DNA from: Candidatus Woesearchaeota archaeon
GTDB taxonomy: Archaea > Nanobdellota > Nanobdellia > Woesearchaeales > ARS49
DNA: 64,000 bases
NCBI GenBank assembly: GCA_030750765.1
Contig: JASMHM010000001.1
Coordinates: 220,541-284,540, forward strand
Direction: 5' to 3'
Each line of letters begins with the position of its first letter. Positions within the stretch are counted from its first letter, which is position 1. Of this stretch, positions 32,269 through 40,601 are shown piece by piece. The translations under genes and the position numbers were made by a program. The notes below the pieces were generated by a model. The model did no database searches. It was not told where the DNA came from and saw nothing but the letters and a program-made list of their open reading frames with translations.

Positions 32269-33281
32269 CTTCCCATCTTCTTCAACACATCCAGATAGAA
32301 CGATGTTCCTTTTTGGAGATCGTCAAGAAGAATGTTCTCATCATCTGTGTGTTCAGACGAGTCATCGCCAGGACCTATCACCACAGTTGGAGCTACCTTT
32401 GACCAGAAATACATCTCTGTAAATCCTGGCTTGGCTATAGCTTCCACATCTGCGTAAGGCTGTAACACTTTCCCCAAGCGATCAAGAAGCGCCGCGTCCT
32501 CTACGATACATGACCCGTAGTCACAGATCACCCTCATCCTGACGTTGGCCGGCAGGATTTTCATGATCTGGGTCCTTATGTCCCGATCCTTGGGTCCGTA
32601 CCTGAGTGAGAACGTAGCTGAGGCGTTGGCCGCAACCATGTTCACCGCGCTTCCCCCCTTGAGAGTACCAATGGATACGGTTGACTTCCCTAACAGTACA
32701 TCAGTGCTTAAAGGCAGTCGCTGTATGGAACGCAAGACATCCATCAGCGTGGTGATGGCGCACGAACCTCGCCCGGGTGTGGCGGCGTGGGCAGACCTAC
32801 CCTTGGCAAGCAACTCACACTCCAAGATTCCCTTTTGGGCGGTGCGCAATCGTAAGCATGTGGGCTCACCGACTAGCACGCATCCGGGCTTGATAGTGTC
32901 GACTATCTTAGTGATGCCTGCGAAGTCCGTCTCCTCTCCAACGTTAAACGCCAGGGCAAAGTCAGTGATTCCTTGTTGGACTGCCCTCTCTGCGGCAGCG
33001 ATCATACAAGCCATCGGACCTTTAGCGTCTACTGCTCCTCGACCATAGAGCCTTCCGTTGCGTACTTCTACCGGAAGATCGCCAGGTACCGTATCCATGT
33101 GTATCGTGAGCAAAACATTTGGTTTGCCAGATCTTGCGACGACGTTGTACCTTCCCTTGGCGACGAACTGCTTTTCTACCTCAAAGTTTTTCGACAGTCT
33201 CTTCACTAGATACTCTCCAAGATCTCCCTCTGTGCCCGACACAGAAGGGATTCTCAGTAATTCCTTTGCTAGTTCTATCAT
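32250..33281 (-). CDS. M20-family metallopeptidase / deacylase
   Basis: Zinc hydrolase of the ArgE/DapE/carboxypeptidase G2 type. Seen are LLTIHMDTVPG (first ligand), GRGAVDAKGPMAC (bridging Asp), NVGEETDF (catalytic Glu pair), VGEPT, and the final EHTDDE. ATG 33281 is used because it overlaps the stop of the upstream gene (ATGA); a longer start at 33320 exists. It pairs with a GCS2-like ligase gene, so its substrate may be a gamma-glutamyl or related peptide bond; that is inference. Confidence 0.85.
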   Translation of the reverse strand: MIELAKELLRIPSVSGTEGDLGEYLVKRLSKNFEVEKQFVAKGRYNVVARSGKPNVLLTIHMDTVPGDLPVEVRNGRLYGRGAVDAKGPMACMIAAAERAVQQGITDFALAFNVGEETDFAGITKIVDTIKPGCVLVGEPTCLRLRTAQKGILECELLAKGRSAHAATPGRGSCAITTLMDVLRSIQRLPLSTDVLLGKSTVSIGTLKGGSAVNMVAANASATFSLRYGPKDRDIRTQIMKILPANVRMRVICDYGSCIVEDAALLDRLGKVLQPYADVEAIAKPGFTEMYFWSKVAPTVVIGPGDDSSEHTDDENILLDDLQKGTSFYLDVLKKMGSYKPSK

Positions 33282-34462
33282 AGTTCCACTTCCCGGATGA
33301 GTTTGTTTTCTGCTAGACACCGTGCTAGCAAGACAACCATATCTTCGCCTTGCAGCACCAGCTCGCGCATCATGCGTGCTGGAGGATCCACCAGCCGGTC
33401 TCTGAACAACAGATCATATTCTGTGGCGGCAGGAATTGCATCTGCCAGCTGTCTAGCGTACTGTTGTACAGGTATCTGCTGTCCGTCCACCTCAAAGATT
33501 GCCTGATCACCGTAGAACATCGCTTGGTAGCAATTTTCCTTGATCTCCCTCTCGGTTGTGGGAAGTGGTACCTCCCCTATGTCCGCAAGTGCGGACAGAG
33601 CTGCGGTTGCACGAACACACTCTTGGGCATCGATGCATCTGGTTTCGACAAACCAATCATCCGTTCCCCTATTGATTCGGACCACCTGATCTGTGGCCAA
33701 CTTGTCAAAGCCCCACAACGATCCACGGTACTCAGACACCGTCTTTCTTGGATTCGTACCAAAGAACGAAGGATTCCGCTCAGTGAGCGCCTTTGCGATG
33801 CGCTCTCGTTGGTTCTCTAGACAACCCATATACTGATCCAGGCTTCGCAAGGGGTAGGAACCTGGCAGCACCGTGCCTGACCGCCATCCTTTGGAGTACA
33901 CAATGGCTTGTCTTCGGTTCCATTGTGGTACTGCAACGCCGTTGATTGTTGGCGAGGTGGAGAACGCGTAAATCAGCAGAGGTGCTAGTCCAACCATTTG
34001 GTTGTAGGTGTCCACCAGGTCTTTCCCACTTAGATTAAGCTGGTCTGCGGCGGTGTAGCGTGTGCTTACGTCTGCAGGGAAGACCAGATTAAACTCGGAC
34101 CAAAAAACGTTTGGTGCCTTTACGCTTACTCCCAGATCTAAGCGAGGTTCGTCAGTTCCTTGATACGTGCCACCGGACAACAGCAAGGCATCTGGAACTA
34201 GTTCTTGCAACGTTGCCAGGCGATTCTGCAGTCCTTGCTCTGCTTTTGAAATATCGTACTCTTCCTCAGGCAGCGTGCGTAGTTCAAATTGGTTCCACGC
34301 ATACTCCCATTCACCCCCTAGCGCAGCAAGTTGCGTGGCAAACGCGACATTGTTTCTTAGGTCATACCATCTGTAGGGTGCGTCTTTAGTGACGCCGAAG
34401 AACTCGGACTCTATGCCTCTGCGTGTGAAGACGACCAGCACCGCTAGGCGCCTTAGCCTCAA
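33278..34462 (-). CDS. GCS2-like glutamate-cysteine ligase family protein
   Basis: GIESEFFGV near the start corresponds to the GxExEFF opening of GCS2 enzymes, and LLSGGTYQGTDE and APLLIYAFSTSPTINGVAV match later conserved segments. The family forms gamma-glutamyl amide bonds with ATP. The start is a problem: the frame opens at TTG 34462 with no ribosome site, a TAG lies three codons upstream, and a perfect GGAGGT-ATG (34490) starts a different frame that runs on top. A frameshift near the 5' end would explain this. It overlaps the M20 gene by 4 bp. Confidence 0.7.
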   Translation of the reverse strand: MRLRRLAVLVVFTRRGIESEFFGVTKDAPYRWYDLRNNVAFATQLAALGGEWEYAWNQFELRTLPEEEYDISKAEQGLQNRLATLQELVPDALLLSGGTYQGTDEPRLDLGVSVKAPNVFWSEFNLVFPADVSTRYTAADQLNLSGKDLVDTYNQMVGLAPLLIYAFSTSPTINGVAVPQWNRRQAIVYSKGWRSGTVLPGSYPLRSLDQYMGCLENQRERIAKALTERNPSFFGTNPRKTVSEYRGSLWGFDKLATDQVVRINRGTDDWFVETRCIDAQECVRATAALSALADIGEVPLPTTEREIKENCYQAMFYGDQAIFEVDGQQIPVQQYARQLADAIPAATEYDLLFRDRLVDPPARMMRELVLQGEDMVVLLARCLAENKLIREVEL

Positions 34463-34503
34463 ACGTATCTACTGTACTTTGTTTTTTCATGTTTCATACC
34501 TCC
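34389..34503 (-). other. Ribosome site and ATG in the wrong frame before the GCS2-like gene
   Basis: GGAGGT (34498-34503) is 7 nt before ATG 34490, which opens a 34-codon frame MKKQSTVDTFEAKAPSGAG. That frame overlaps the 5' end of the GCS2-like gene in another phase. It is either the true N-terminus displaced by an indel or an upstream reading frame. Confidence 0.45.
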
Positions 34504-34665
34504 GTCTCGAAAGACTATCAATGTTAGAAAATGTATAGCTACAACTAATGAAGACAACCAGTGATTTGCACTTGAGCCTCTATAGTCATAGAATATAGTA
34601 TCACTCGTGAGTTAATAAATGTTTCGGTGAGAAAGACTTAAATCTGCAACGGAGTTTTCACCACT

Positions 34666-35040
34666 ATGCGTATCGCTTCCTTCAAGAACTATGATGATTG
34701 GTTCTGCTTTGGTGTACAAAAAGAACAGCAAGTTTTAGCCAGACTGCAGATGTTTTTGGACTCTCTAGGGGAGAACCTAATGAAGCACGACTACAAGAAA
34801 GAAGTAAAGATTCGCGGGACGAAGAGAACAGAACACACCAATGAAGACGACACGGTTAACGCCATCGTGGATTATGTAGATCATTACGAGTTTGGCACAA
34901 CAAAAGTAATCATTTTCTGGGGAGAGAACAAGGTGTACATCACCGCACACTTCACCAAAAGGAATAGAAAAAAAGTGTTAGACAAGTTCTACAACGCGAT
35001 GAAAGCAAAGAAAGTGGTACCTAGAACTGCTGGACCGTGA
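34666..35040 (+). CDS. Uncharacterised basic protein (124 aa)
   Basis: No family recognised. Rich in Lys, Phe and Tyr, with strands such as TKVIIFWGENKVYITAHFTK and a helical end. A TATA-like ACTTAAAT (34638-34645) lies about 25 bp upstream. It stands alone, convergent with a zinc-ribbon mini-gene. Confidence 0.55.
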   Translation: MRIASFKNYDDWFCFGVQKEQQVLARLQMFLDSLGENLMKHDYKKEVKIRGTKRTEHTNEDDTVNAIVDYVDHYEFGTTKVIIFWGENKVYITAHFTKRNRKKVLDKFYNAMKAKKVVPRTAGP

Positions 35041-35043
35041 GTG

Positions 35044-35148
35044 CTACTTCTTAGAGCATGCCGGGCACTTGTAGACGCGATTATGTTGATCTTCATAGGT
35101 AATAATCACCCCACATTCCTTACACTTCGTTTGAAACCGATACTTCAC
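35044..35148 (-). CDS. Zinc-ribbon mini-protein (34 aa)
   Basis: A 34-codon frame starts with GTG 35148 and holds CKECG (residues 9-13) and CPACS (28-32), a complete CxxC...CxxC zinc ribbon with 15 residues between. The TATA box TTTATATAG (35171-35179) lies 27 bp upstream, exactly where leaderless genes of this genome start. It is below usual length limits for gene callers. Rubredoxin-like or ribosomal-type zinc ribbons are alternatives. Confidence 0.65.
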   Translation of the reverse strand: MKYRFQTKCKECGVIITYEDQHNRVYKCPACSKK

Positions 35149-35242
35149 AAGACATACTAGTAGCGCACACTATATAAACCCCCTAGTTCCTTCTTCGGGC
35201 ATATCCCAACGTAGAGTTAATCGTTCCGCAGTGGTGACGGTA

Positions 35243-35272
35243 TTGGTTACCAACATTGGAAATGTTTATAAG
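35243..35272 (+). promoter_or_regulatory. suf operon promoter with short inverted repeat
   Basis: TTGGTTACCAA (35243-35253) has 5-bp arms around one base and lies just before the TATA box GTTTATAAG (35264-35272). The ATG of the operon is 26 bp after the TATA centre. The repeat could be the site of the operon's own winged-helix regulator. Confidence 0.45.
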
Positions 35273-35293
35273 AGTGCGTAAGCTTACAATACT

Positions 35294-35785
35294 ATGAGTG
35301 TTGAGGGGAATGCGCTCGATTTTATCCGAGAAGCAGCACAAGGTGCGACCTTGCAAGAGGTTTGCACCCATTGCGGGCTAGAACGCCACACCATGACCAA
35401 GTACTTGGAAAGCTTACGAAGCCAAGGACTGGTCACTTTCAAACAAGTAGGCATGTCTAAAGTGTGGTGGCCCACCAAACACCCCCTAATCGAGGTGTTG
35501 AAGAACGACAGCATCGCCCTAGGCATCAAAAGCATAGCTGATGATGGCGAAGTAGCCATCGTGAACAAAGATTTCAAAGTAGAGTGGAGCAACAAAGGCA
35601 AGACAGAGAAGGCCTGCCACGAAGTCATGGGCCACAGCCCTGAAATGTGCAAGAACTGCCCCGCACACAAAGCATTCTCCACCGGCAAAAGCCAGTCAGT
35701 CACTATCAAAGGCCAAAAAGTGGTCACTCACCCCTTGAAAGACGAAGAAGGCAAGGTCGTGAGCATTGTTGAAGTGCGCAAATGA
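35294..35785 (+). CDS. Winged-helix / PAS-type regulator of the suf operon
   Basis: Residues 1-60 are a winged helix (GLERHTMTKYLESLRSQGLV). Residues about 75-160 fit a PAS domain with ACHEVMGHSPEMCKNCPAHK, a Cys cluster found in PAS domains of the KxCYExLxGxxxxCxxCP type. With CTHCG in the N-terminal helix, six Cys are available. It is translated in an ATGA overlap with sufB. A role as Fe-S or redox sensor for the operon (like SufR or IscR in bacteria) is inferred; no direct homology to those is claimed. Confidence 0.75.
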   Translation: MSVEGNALDFIREAAQGATLQEVCTHCGLERHTMTKYLESLRSQGLVTFKQVGMSKVWWPTKHPLIEVLKNDSIALGIKSIADDGEVAIVNKDFKVEWSNKGKTEKACHEVMGHSPEMCKNCPAHKAFSTGKSQSVTIKGQKVVTHPLKDEEGKVVSIVEVRK

Positions 35786-37176
35786 GTGAAGTCCTAACCA
35801 TAAACAGGGACAAGTATGATGTGGCGGCTCCAGACACGAGTGTCAAGCTACCCGAAGGGTTGTCAGAAGACATCATACGGAAGATTTCCAAAGACAAGAA
35901 CGAACCCGCATGGATGTTACAACACCGACTACACTGTTTCAAGCTCTTCCAAAAATTCGCCATGCCAACATGGGGCCCGGACCTCAGCAAACTCGATCTC
36001 AACAAAATAACCTTCTACGCAAAGCCAGACGCCAAACCCAACAGCAGAAGCTGGGATGATGTTCCCGAAGACATCAAAAAAACCTTTGACAGATTAGGCA
36101 TTCCAGAAGCAGAACGAAATTCGCTCGCAGGCGTTGGAGCACAATACGAAAGTCAAGTCGTCTACCACAAGCTAAAGAAAGAACTAGAAGACCAAGGCGT
36201 CATCTTCCTAGACATGGATGTGGCTTTGCACAAACACCCAAAACTCGTCAAAGAACACTTCATGAAATGCGTACCCCCATCCTTGCACAAGTTCGCAGCC
36301 CTACACGGCGCAGTATGGTCAGGCGGAACCTTCCTATACATCCCAAAAGGCGTGAAAGTAGAAGCACCCCTACAAGCATACTTCCGGATGAACGCAGCAC
36401 GCATGGGACAGTTCGAACACACGTTAATTATCGTTGAAGAAGGAGCACAAGTACACTACCTAGAAGGATGTTCTGCCCCTGTCTATGAAGAAGCAAGCCT
36501 CCACGCAGGCTGCGTGGAAGTGTTTGTCAAAGCAGGAGCAAGAGCAAGATACAGTTCTGTGGAGAACTGGAGCAAGAACACGTATAATCTCAACACAAAA
36601 AGAGCCATCGTAGACGAAAACGCCATCATGGAATGGGTGAATGGCAACTTAGGCAGCGGAATCACCATGCTCTACCCCTGCACAGTATTGAAAGGAGACA
36701 ACAGCAAGTGTGAAAATCTGGGCATAGCGTTTGCCAACAAAGACCAAAACCAAGACACAGGCATGAAGATCTACCATCTCGGCAAGAACACCAAAAGCAC
36801 GATCGTTAGTAAGAGCATTAGTAAAGAAGGAGGCATCACAAGCTACAGAGGACTAATCAAAATAGCGCCCGGTGCCAAGAACGCCAAGGCAAACGTGCAG
36901 TGTGACGCATTAATGGCAGACAACAAAAGCCAAAGCATCACCCTACCACACATGGAAATATTAGAACCACAAAGCGAGACAGAACATGAAGCAACCGTGA
37001 GCAGAATCCAAGACGACCAAGTGTACTACCTAATGAGTCGCGGATTAAGCAAACAACACGCCACCCAACTCATCGTCTCAGGATTTATTGAGCCAATAGT
37101 CAAGAATCTGCCTGTAGAATACGCAGTAGAACTCAACCGACTCATAGAAATGGAGATGGAGGACACATTAGGATGA
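35782..37176 (+). CDS. sufB: Fe-S assembly protein SufB
   Basis: Scaffold subunit of the SufBC2D complex. LHKFAALHGAVWSGGTFLYI and PLQAYFRMNAARMGQFEHTL are family signatures; later ARYSSVENWSKNTYNLNTKR and GGITSYRGLIKIAPGAKNAK follow. Length 464 aa is normal. It overlaps the regulator and sufD by 4 bp each. Confidence 0.95.
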   Translation: MSEVLTINRDKYDVAAPDTSVKLPEGLSEDIIRKISKDKNEPAWMLQHRLHCFKLFQKFAMPTWGPDLSKLDLNKITFYAKPDAKPNSRSWDDVPEDIKKTFDRLGIPEAERNSLAGVGAQYESQVVYHKLKKELEDQGVIFLDMDVALHKHPKLVKEHFMKCVPPSLHKFAALHGAVWSGGTFLYIPKGVKVEAPLQAYFRMNAARMGQFEHTLIIVEEGAQVHYLEGCSAPVYEEASLHAGCVEVFVKAGARARYSSVENWSKNTYNLNTKRAIVDENAIMEWVNGNLGSGITMLYPCTVLKGDNSKCENLGIAFANKDQNQDTGMKIYHLGKNTKSTIVSKSISKEGGITSYRGLIKIAPGAKNAKANVQCDALMADNKSQSITLPHMEILEPQSETEHEATVSRIQDDQVYYLMSRGLSKQHATQLIVSGFIEPIVKNLPVEYAVELNRLIEMEMEDTLG

Positions 37177-38141
37177 GTTGGCAAACCCTCCCTATGCCCA
37201 ACTTGAAGTATGGCATCACCGTACGATTAAAGGCGGAAGAAGCAGACTTCATGCTGCCACCCAAAAAAGTAGACACCACCCCCTTCACGGTTAGCCAAGA
37301 ATTACCCACCAGCACGCTTCCAAAAACAACACCACAAGACAGACTTGAGGCTGCGCACCAAGAATTCCTAGGAAAAACCCTCACGATAACCGTGCCAGAA
37401 AACTTTACCAATGAAAAACCCATCATTATCACCAACCATGCTAACGGAGCAAGCTTTGATCACATCCACATCGTAGCCCAACCACACAGCAAGACCGTGT
37501 TTGTTGAGGAATCCGGCGCTAACCCACGATTCACCAAAGTAACCATAGAGGTGAAAGAAAATGCAGACATCACCTTTGGCAGCAAACACCAAGGAGGCGT
37601 GTTGTGGGCCAAACGAGAAGCAACCGTACATAAAGGCGGGAACATGCGATGGTGCGACGTCATCAAAGACACCGAGCTAGCCTACAGCCGCACCAAGACC
37701 ATACTTCAAGGAGATCACTCCCAAACTTCCTACGCAGGCGTGTTTGTCGGAGAGCACGGCCAGTACGACATTGACGCAGTCAACGAACACGTAGGCAAGA
37801 ACACCAAAAGCGACTTAGTCAGCAAGGGCGTGCTAGAAGGTACTGCCAAAGCCATCAACCAGGGCACCATAACCATCCAAGAAAACGCTAGCGGCAGTGA
37901 CGGCTACCAAAAAGAAGACATACTTTTACTCAGCGAAGGGGCAGAAGCAGACGCGATCCCAAAACTCTTCATCCGCAACCATGACGTGAAGTGCAGCCAC
38001 GGAGCAAGCGTCGCACCCGTCAACCCACAACATCTGTACTACCTCCAAAGTCGAGGAGTAGGCGAAAGAAAAGCCAAAGACCTCATCATCCAAGGATTCC
38101 TCAACACAGCCCTACAAACCATGCCAAAGGAGCTCCAATGA
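37173..38141 (+). CDS. sufD: Fe-S assembly protein SufD
   Basis: SufB paralog that completes the SufBC2D scaffold and helps iron entry. The beta-helix core is seen in VKENADITFGSKHQGG and LQGDHSQTSYAGVFVGEHGQ, and the C-terminal helical part HGASVAPVNPQHLYYLQSRG is diagnostic. At 322 aa it is short, lacking much of the N-terminal domain of bacterial SufD. It overlaps sufS by 4 bp. Confidence 0.93.
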   Translation: MSWQTLPMPNLKYGITVRLKAEEADFMLPPKKVDTTPFTVSQELPTSTLPKTTPQDRLEAAHQEFLGKTLTITVPENFTNEKPIIITNHANGASFDHIHIVAQPHSKTVFVEESGANPRFTKVTIEVKENADITFGSKHQGGVLWAKREATVHKGGNMRWCDVIKDTELAYSRTKTILQGDHSQTSYAGVFVGEHGQYDIDAVNEHVGKNTKSDLVSKGVLEGTAKAINQGTITIQENASGSDGYQKEDILLLSEGAEADAIPKLFIRNHDVKCSHGASVAPVNPQHLYYLQSRGVGERKAKDLIIQGFLNTALQTMPKELQ

Positions 38142-39274
38142 AAGAAGACTTTCCGTTGCTGAAGAAGACCATCTACCTAGACAGTGCTTCCACCACCCAA
38201 AAACCCAACCAAGTGATGCAAGCCATGCAAACCTATTACGAAGAGTACAACGCAAACGTCCACCGAGGCATCTACACGTTAAGCGAAGAGAGCACTAAGC
38301 TTTACGAAAACGGAAGAAAAGCCGTGGCCAGGTTCATAAACGCACCAGCAAACAAGATCGTTTTCACCAAAGGAGCAACTGAAAGCTTGAGCTTGGTAGC
38401 TCACGGCCTACAACTCACAGAAAAAGATGAGGTCATCGTCAGCATCATGGAACACCATTCCAACATGGTGCCATGGCAGCAAACCAAAGCCAATGTCAAG
38501 TACGCACCGATGAAGGACGGAAAACTAGATATGGAAGCTCTAGAAAAACTAATCACTCCTGCCACCAAAGTCATCAGCGTCGGACACATCTCCAACGCCA
38601 TCGGCGTCGAGAACCCTATCAAAGAGATAGCACAACTAGCACACTCCAACAACACTCTACTCGTGGTGGATGCCGCACAAAGCGTTGGCCACCAAAAGGT
38701 GGACGTACAAGAACTAGAGGCAGACTTTGTAGCTTTCTCTGCCCACAAAATGTTCGGACCCATGGGAGTAGGAGTGTTGTACGGCAAGATAGAGCTGCTC
38801 AAACCACTCGTGACAGGAGGAGGAAGCATCCTTACCGTAACCACCAAAGGAACCACCTTCATGGAAGGACCTCACGGATTTGAAGCCGGCACACCAAACG
38901 TCGCGGGCGTTGTAGGATTAACTGCTGCGATCACGTATCTCGAACAACTAGGCATGGACAACGTGGCCAACCATATCCAAGAGATGACCACCTACGCCAC
39001 AAGCAAAGTGGTAGATCTTCCTCACATAAAACTTATCGGACAAGGAAAAGGCATACTAAGCTTCACAGTAGACAACGTGCACTCTCATGATGTCACGAGC
39101 ATCCTTAGCGAACAAGGAGTGTGCGTACGAGCAGGACACCATTGCGCCATGCCGTTGATGGAAGTGCTAGGAATAAACGACTGTGTACGAGCTAGTTTTC
39201 ATGCATACACTACCAAAGATGACATTGACGCGCTCGTCAAAGGACTTGCCCAAGTCAAAGAGGTGTTCGCATGA
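38138..39274 (+). CDS. sufS: Cysteine desulfurase SufS
   Basis: PLP enzyme that releases sulfur from cysteine as a persulfide. The PLP Lys lies in FSAHKMFGPMGVGVLYG and the catalytic Cys in RAGHHCAMPLM. YLDSASTTQKPN and NVHRGIYTLSE are family signatures. ATG 38138 is chosen for its 4-bp overlap with sufD; a longer upstream start is possible but runs over sufD. Confidence 0.95.
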   Translation: MKEDFPLLKKTIYLDSASTTQKPNQVMQAMQTYYEEYNANVHRGIYTLSEESTKLYENGRKAVARFINAPANKIVFTKGATESLSLVAHGLQLTEKDEVIVSIMEHHSNMVPWQQTKANVKYAPMKDGKLDMEALEKLITPATKVISVGHISNAIGVENPIKEIAQLAHSNNTLLVVDAAQSVGHQKVDVQELEADFVAFSAHKMFGPMGVGVLYGKIELLKPLVTGGGSILTVTTKGTTFMEGPHGFEAGTPNVAGVVGLTAAITYLEQLGMDNVANHIQEMTTYATSKVVDLPHIKLIGQGKGILSFTVDNVHSHDVTSILSEQGVCVRAGHHCAMPLMEVLGINDCVRASFHAYTTKDDIDALVKGLAQVKEVFA

Positions 39275-39648
39275 ACATGTACCAACAACACATCATGGAA
39301 CACTACGGTAATCCGTGCAATTATGGCACTGTGCAAGATTGTACGCATCAGCATACAGACTTCAACCCGCTCTGCGGAGATGAAGTCACCATCCAAGTAA
39401 AGGTCGAGGATGACAAAGTGGTAAACGTAGGCTTCACATGCAAAGGATGTGCCATCAGCAAGGCCAGCACAAGCATGCTCACCGAACACGTAGAAGGAAA
39501 AGGCGTGGAAATAGTAAAAAACATAAAAAATGAGGACATGATGCAAATGTTAAACATCCCAATCAGTCCCTCGCGGGTCAACTGCGTACTATTAGGATTG
39601 GTGGCTATCAAAAAAGCATTATACGGGGTAGAGCATGCTGAACATTAA
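39271..39648 (+). CDS. sufU: Fe-S scaffold / sulfur acceptor SufU-IscU type
   Basis: NifU_N/IscU fold. Three Cys are in place: FNPLCGDEVT, TCKGCAISKAS and RVNCVLLG. The opening YQQHIMEHYGNPCNYG is typical. In Suf systems it takes sulfur from SufS. It overlaps sufS by 4 bp and sufC by 14 bp. Confidence 0.93.
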   Translation: MNMYQQHIMEHYGNPCNYGTVQDCTHQHTDFNPLCGDEVTIQVKVEDDKVVNVGFTCKGCAISKASTSMLTEHVEGKGVEIVKNIKNEDMMQMLNIPISPSRVNCVLLGLVAIKKALYGVEHAEH

Positions 39649-40363
39649 CCATCTCACGGTAAGCGTTGAAGGAAAAATCATCATCAAAGACCTCACACTA
39701 GCCATACCTCTTGATAAAGTCACAACTTTACTAGGACCTAACGGTGCTGGAAAGTCAACCTTAGCACACGCCATCATGGGCAGTCCCACCTGCAAGATTG
39801 AACAAGGAACAATACTACTTAACGAAGAAGACATCACACACAAAGATACTAGCGAACGAGCGAGAAAAGGACTATTCCTCAGCTTTCAATACCCACTAGA
39901 GGTTCCAGGGGTGAATCTGGCCAACTTTCTACGCCAAGCATACATCGCGACCCATGGAAAGATAGGAATATTTGATTTCAAGCAATTGCTGGAAGAAAAG
40001 ATGAAAGTGTTGGGCATCGATGCCAGTTTTGCAGACCGTAACCTCAACGAAGGGTTTAGTGGAGGAGAAAAAAAGCGCGTAGAACTACTCCAACTCGCAG
40101 TACTCCAGCCAAAGCTGGCCATCCTTGATGAGACAGACTCAGGACTGGACACAGACGCCCTCGCACTAAGCGCGAAGGGTATCAATCTTCTCAAAGAACA
40201 AGGGATGGGCGTGCTTTTGATTACACATTATGACCGAATGCTTGACCAAATACACCCAGAGGTTGTACATGTGCTTGTTAATGGGAAGATTGTTAAAACA
40301 GGCGATATTTCTCTTGCTAAAGATGTCACCCAACAAGGATTCCAACAGCTCCAAGAAGTATAA
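39635..40363 (+). CDS. sufC: Suf ATPase SufC
   Basis: ABC-type ATPase of the SufBC2D complex. Walker A GPNGAGKSTLAHAIMG, signature FSGGEKKRVELLQLA, Walker B LAILDETDSGLD. Placing sufC after sufU, at the end rather than before sufB, is unlike the usual sufC-B-D order. It overlaps the ferredoxin gene by 41 bp. Confidence 0.95.
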   Translation: MLNINHLTVSVEGKIIIKDLTLAIPLDKVTTLLGPNGAGKSTLAHAIMGSPTCKIEQGTILLNEEDITHKDTSERARKGLFLSFQYPLEVPGVNLANFLRQAYIATHGKIGIFDFKQLLEEKMKVLGIDASFADRNLNEGFSGGEKKRVELLQLAVLQPKLAILDETDSGLDTDALALSAKGINLLKEQGMGVLLITHYDRMLDQIHPEVVHVLVNGKIVKTGDISLAKDVTQQGFQQLQEV

Positions 40364-40601
40364 AGTTATTTTTGACAAAGAAGGCTGCATTGGGGCGGCA
40401 GCATGCGTTGCCTCAGACCCTAACAACTGGAAATTACAGGACGATGGCAAGAGTTCTCTCAAAGACAGCACCGAAATCAAAGACCAGTTTGAGCGCGAGA
40501 TTACTGAAGAAGAATTACAAGCATTCAAAGACGCTGCAGAAAGCTGTCCTGTCAATGTTATTCACATTACTGAGATCGCTACCGGTAAGAAGATCATCTA
40601 A
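40323..40601 (+). CDS. Ferredoxin, one-cluster type
   Basis: A 92-aa ferredoxin with GCIGAAACVASDP and SCPVNVIHITE. The motif CxxxxxC...CP leaves three Cys because the second position of CxxCxxC reads Ala, so a 3Fe-4S or a 4Fe-4S with a non-Cys ligand is expected. ATG 40323 lies inside sufC. As the last gene of the suf operon it may be the electron donor for cluster assembly. Confidence 0.85.
   Translation: MSPNKDSNSSKKYKVIFDKEGCIGAAACVASDPNNWKLQDDGKSSLKDSTEIKDQFEREITEEELQAFKDAAESCPVNVIHITEIATGKKII

Noticed and set aside
34111-34389. Plus-strand frame opposite the GCS2-like gene
   Set aside because: No start signals and no recognisable protein; antisense shadow.
35294-35785. Regulator considered as a bacterial SufR or IscR ortholog
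   Set aside because: It has a PAS-type C-terminal domain and a different Cys arrangement; only a functional analogy can be proposed.
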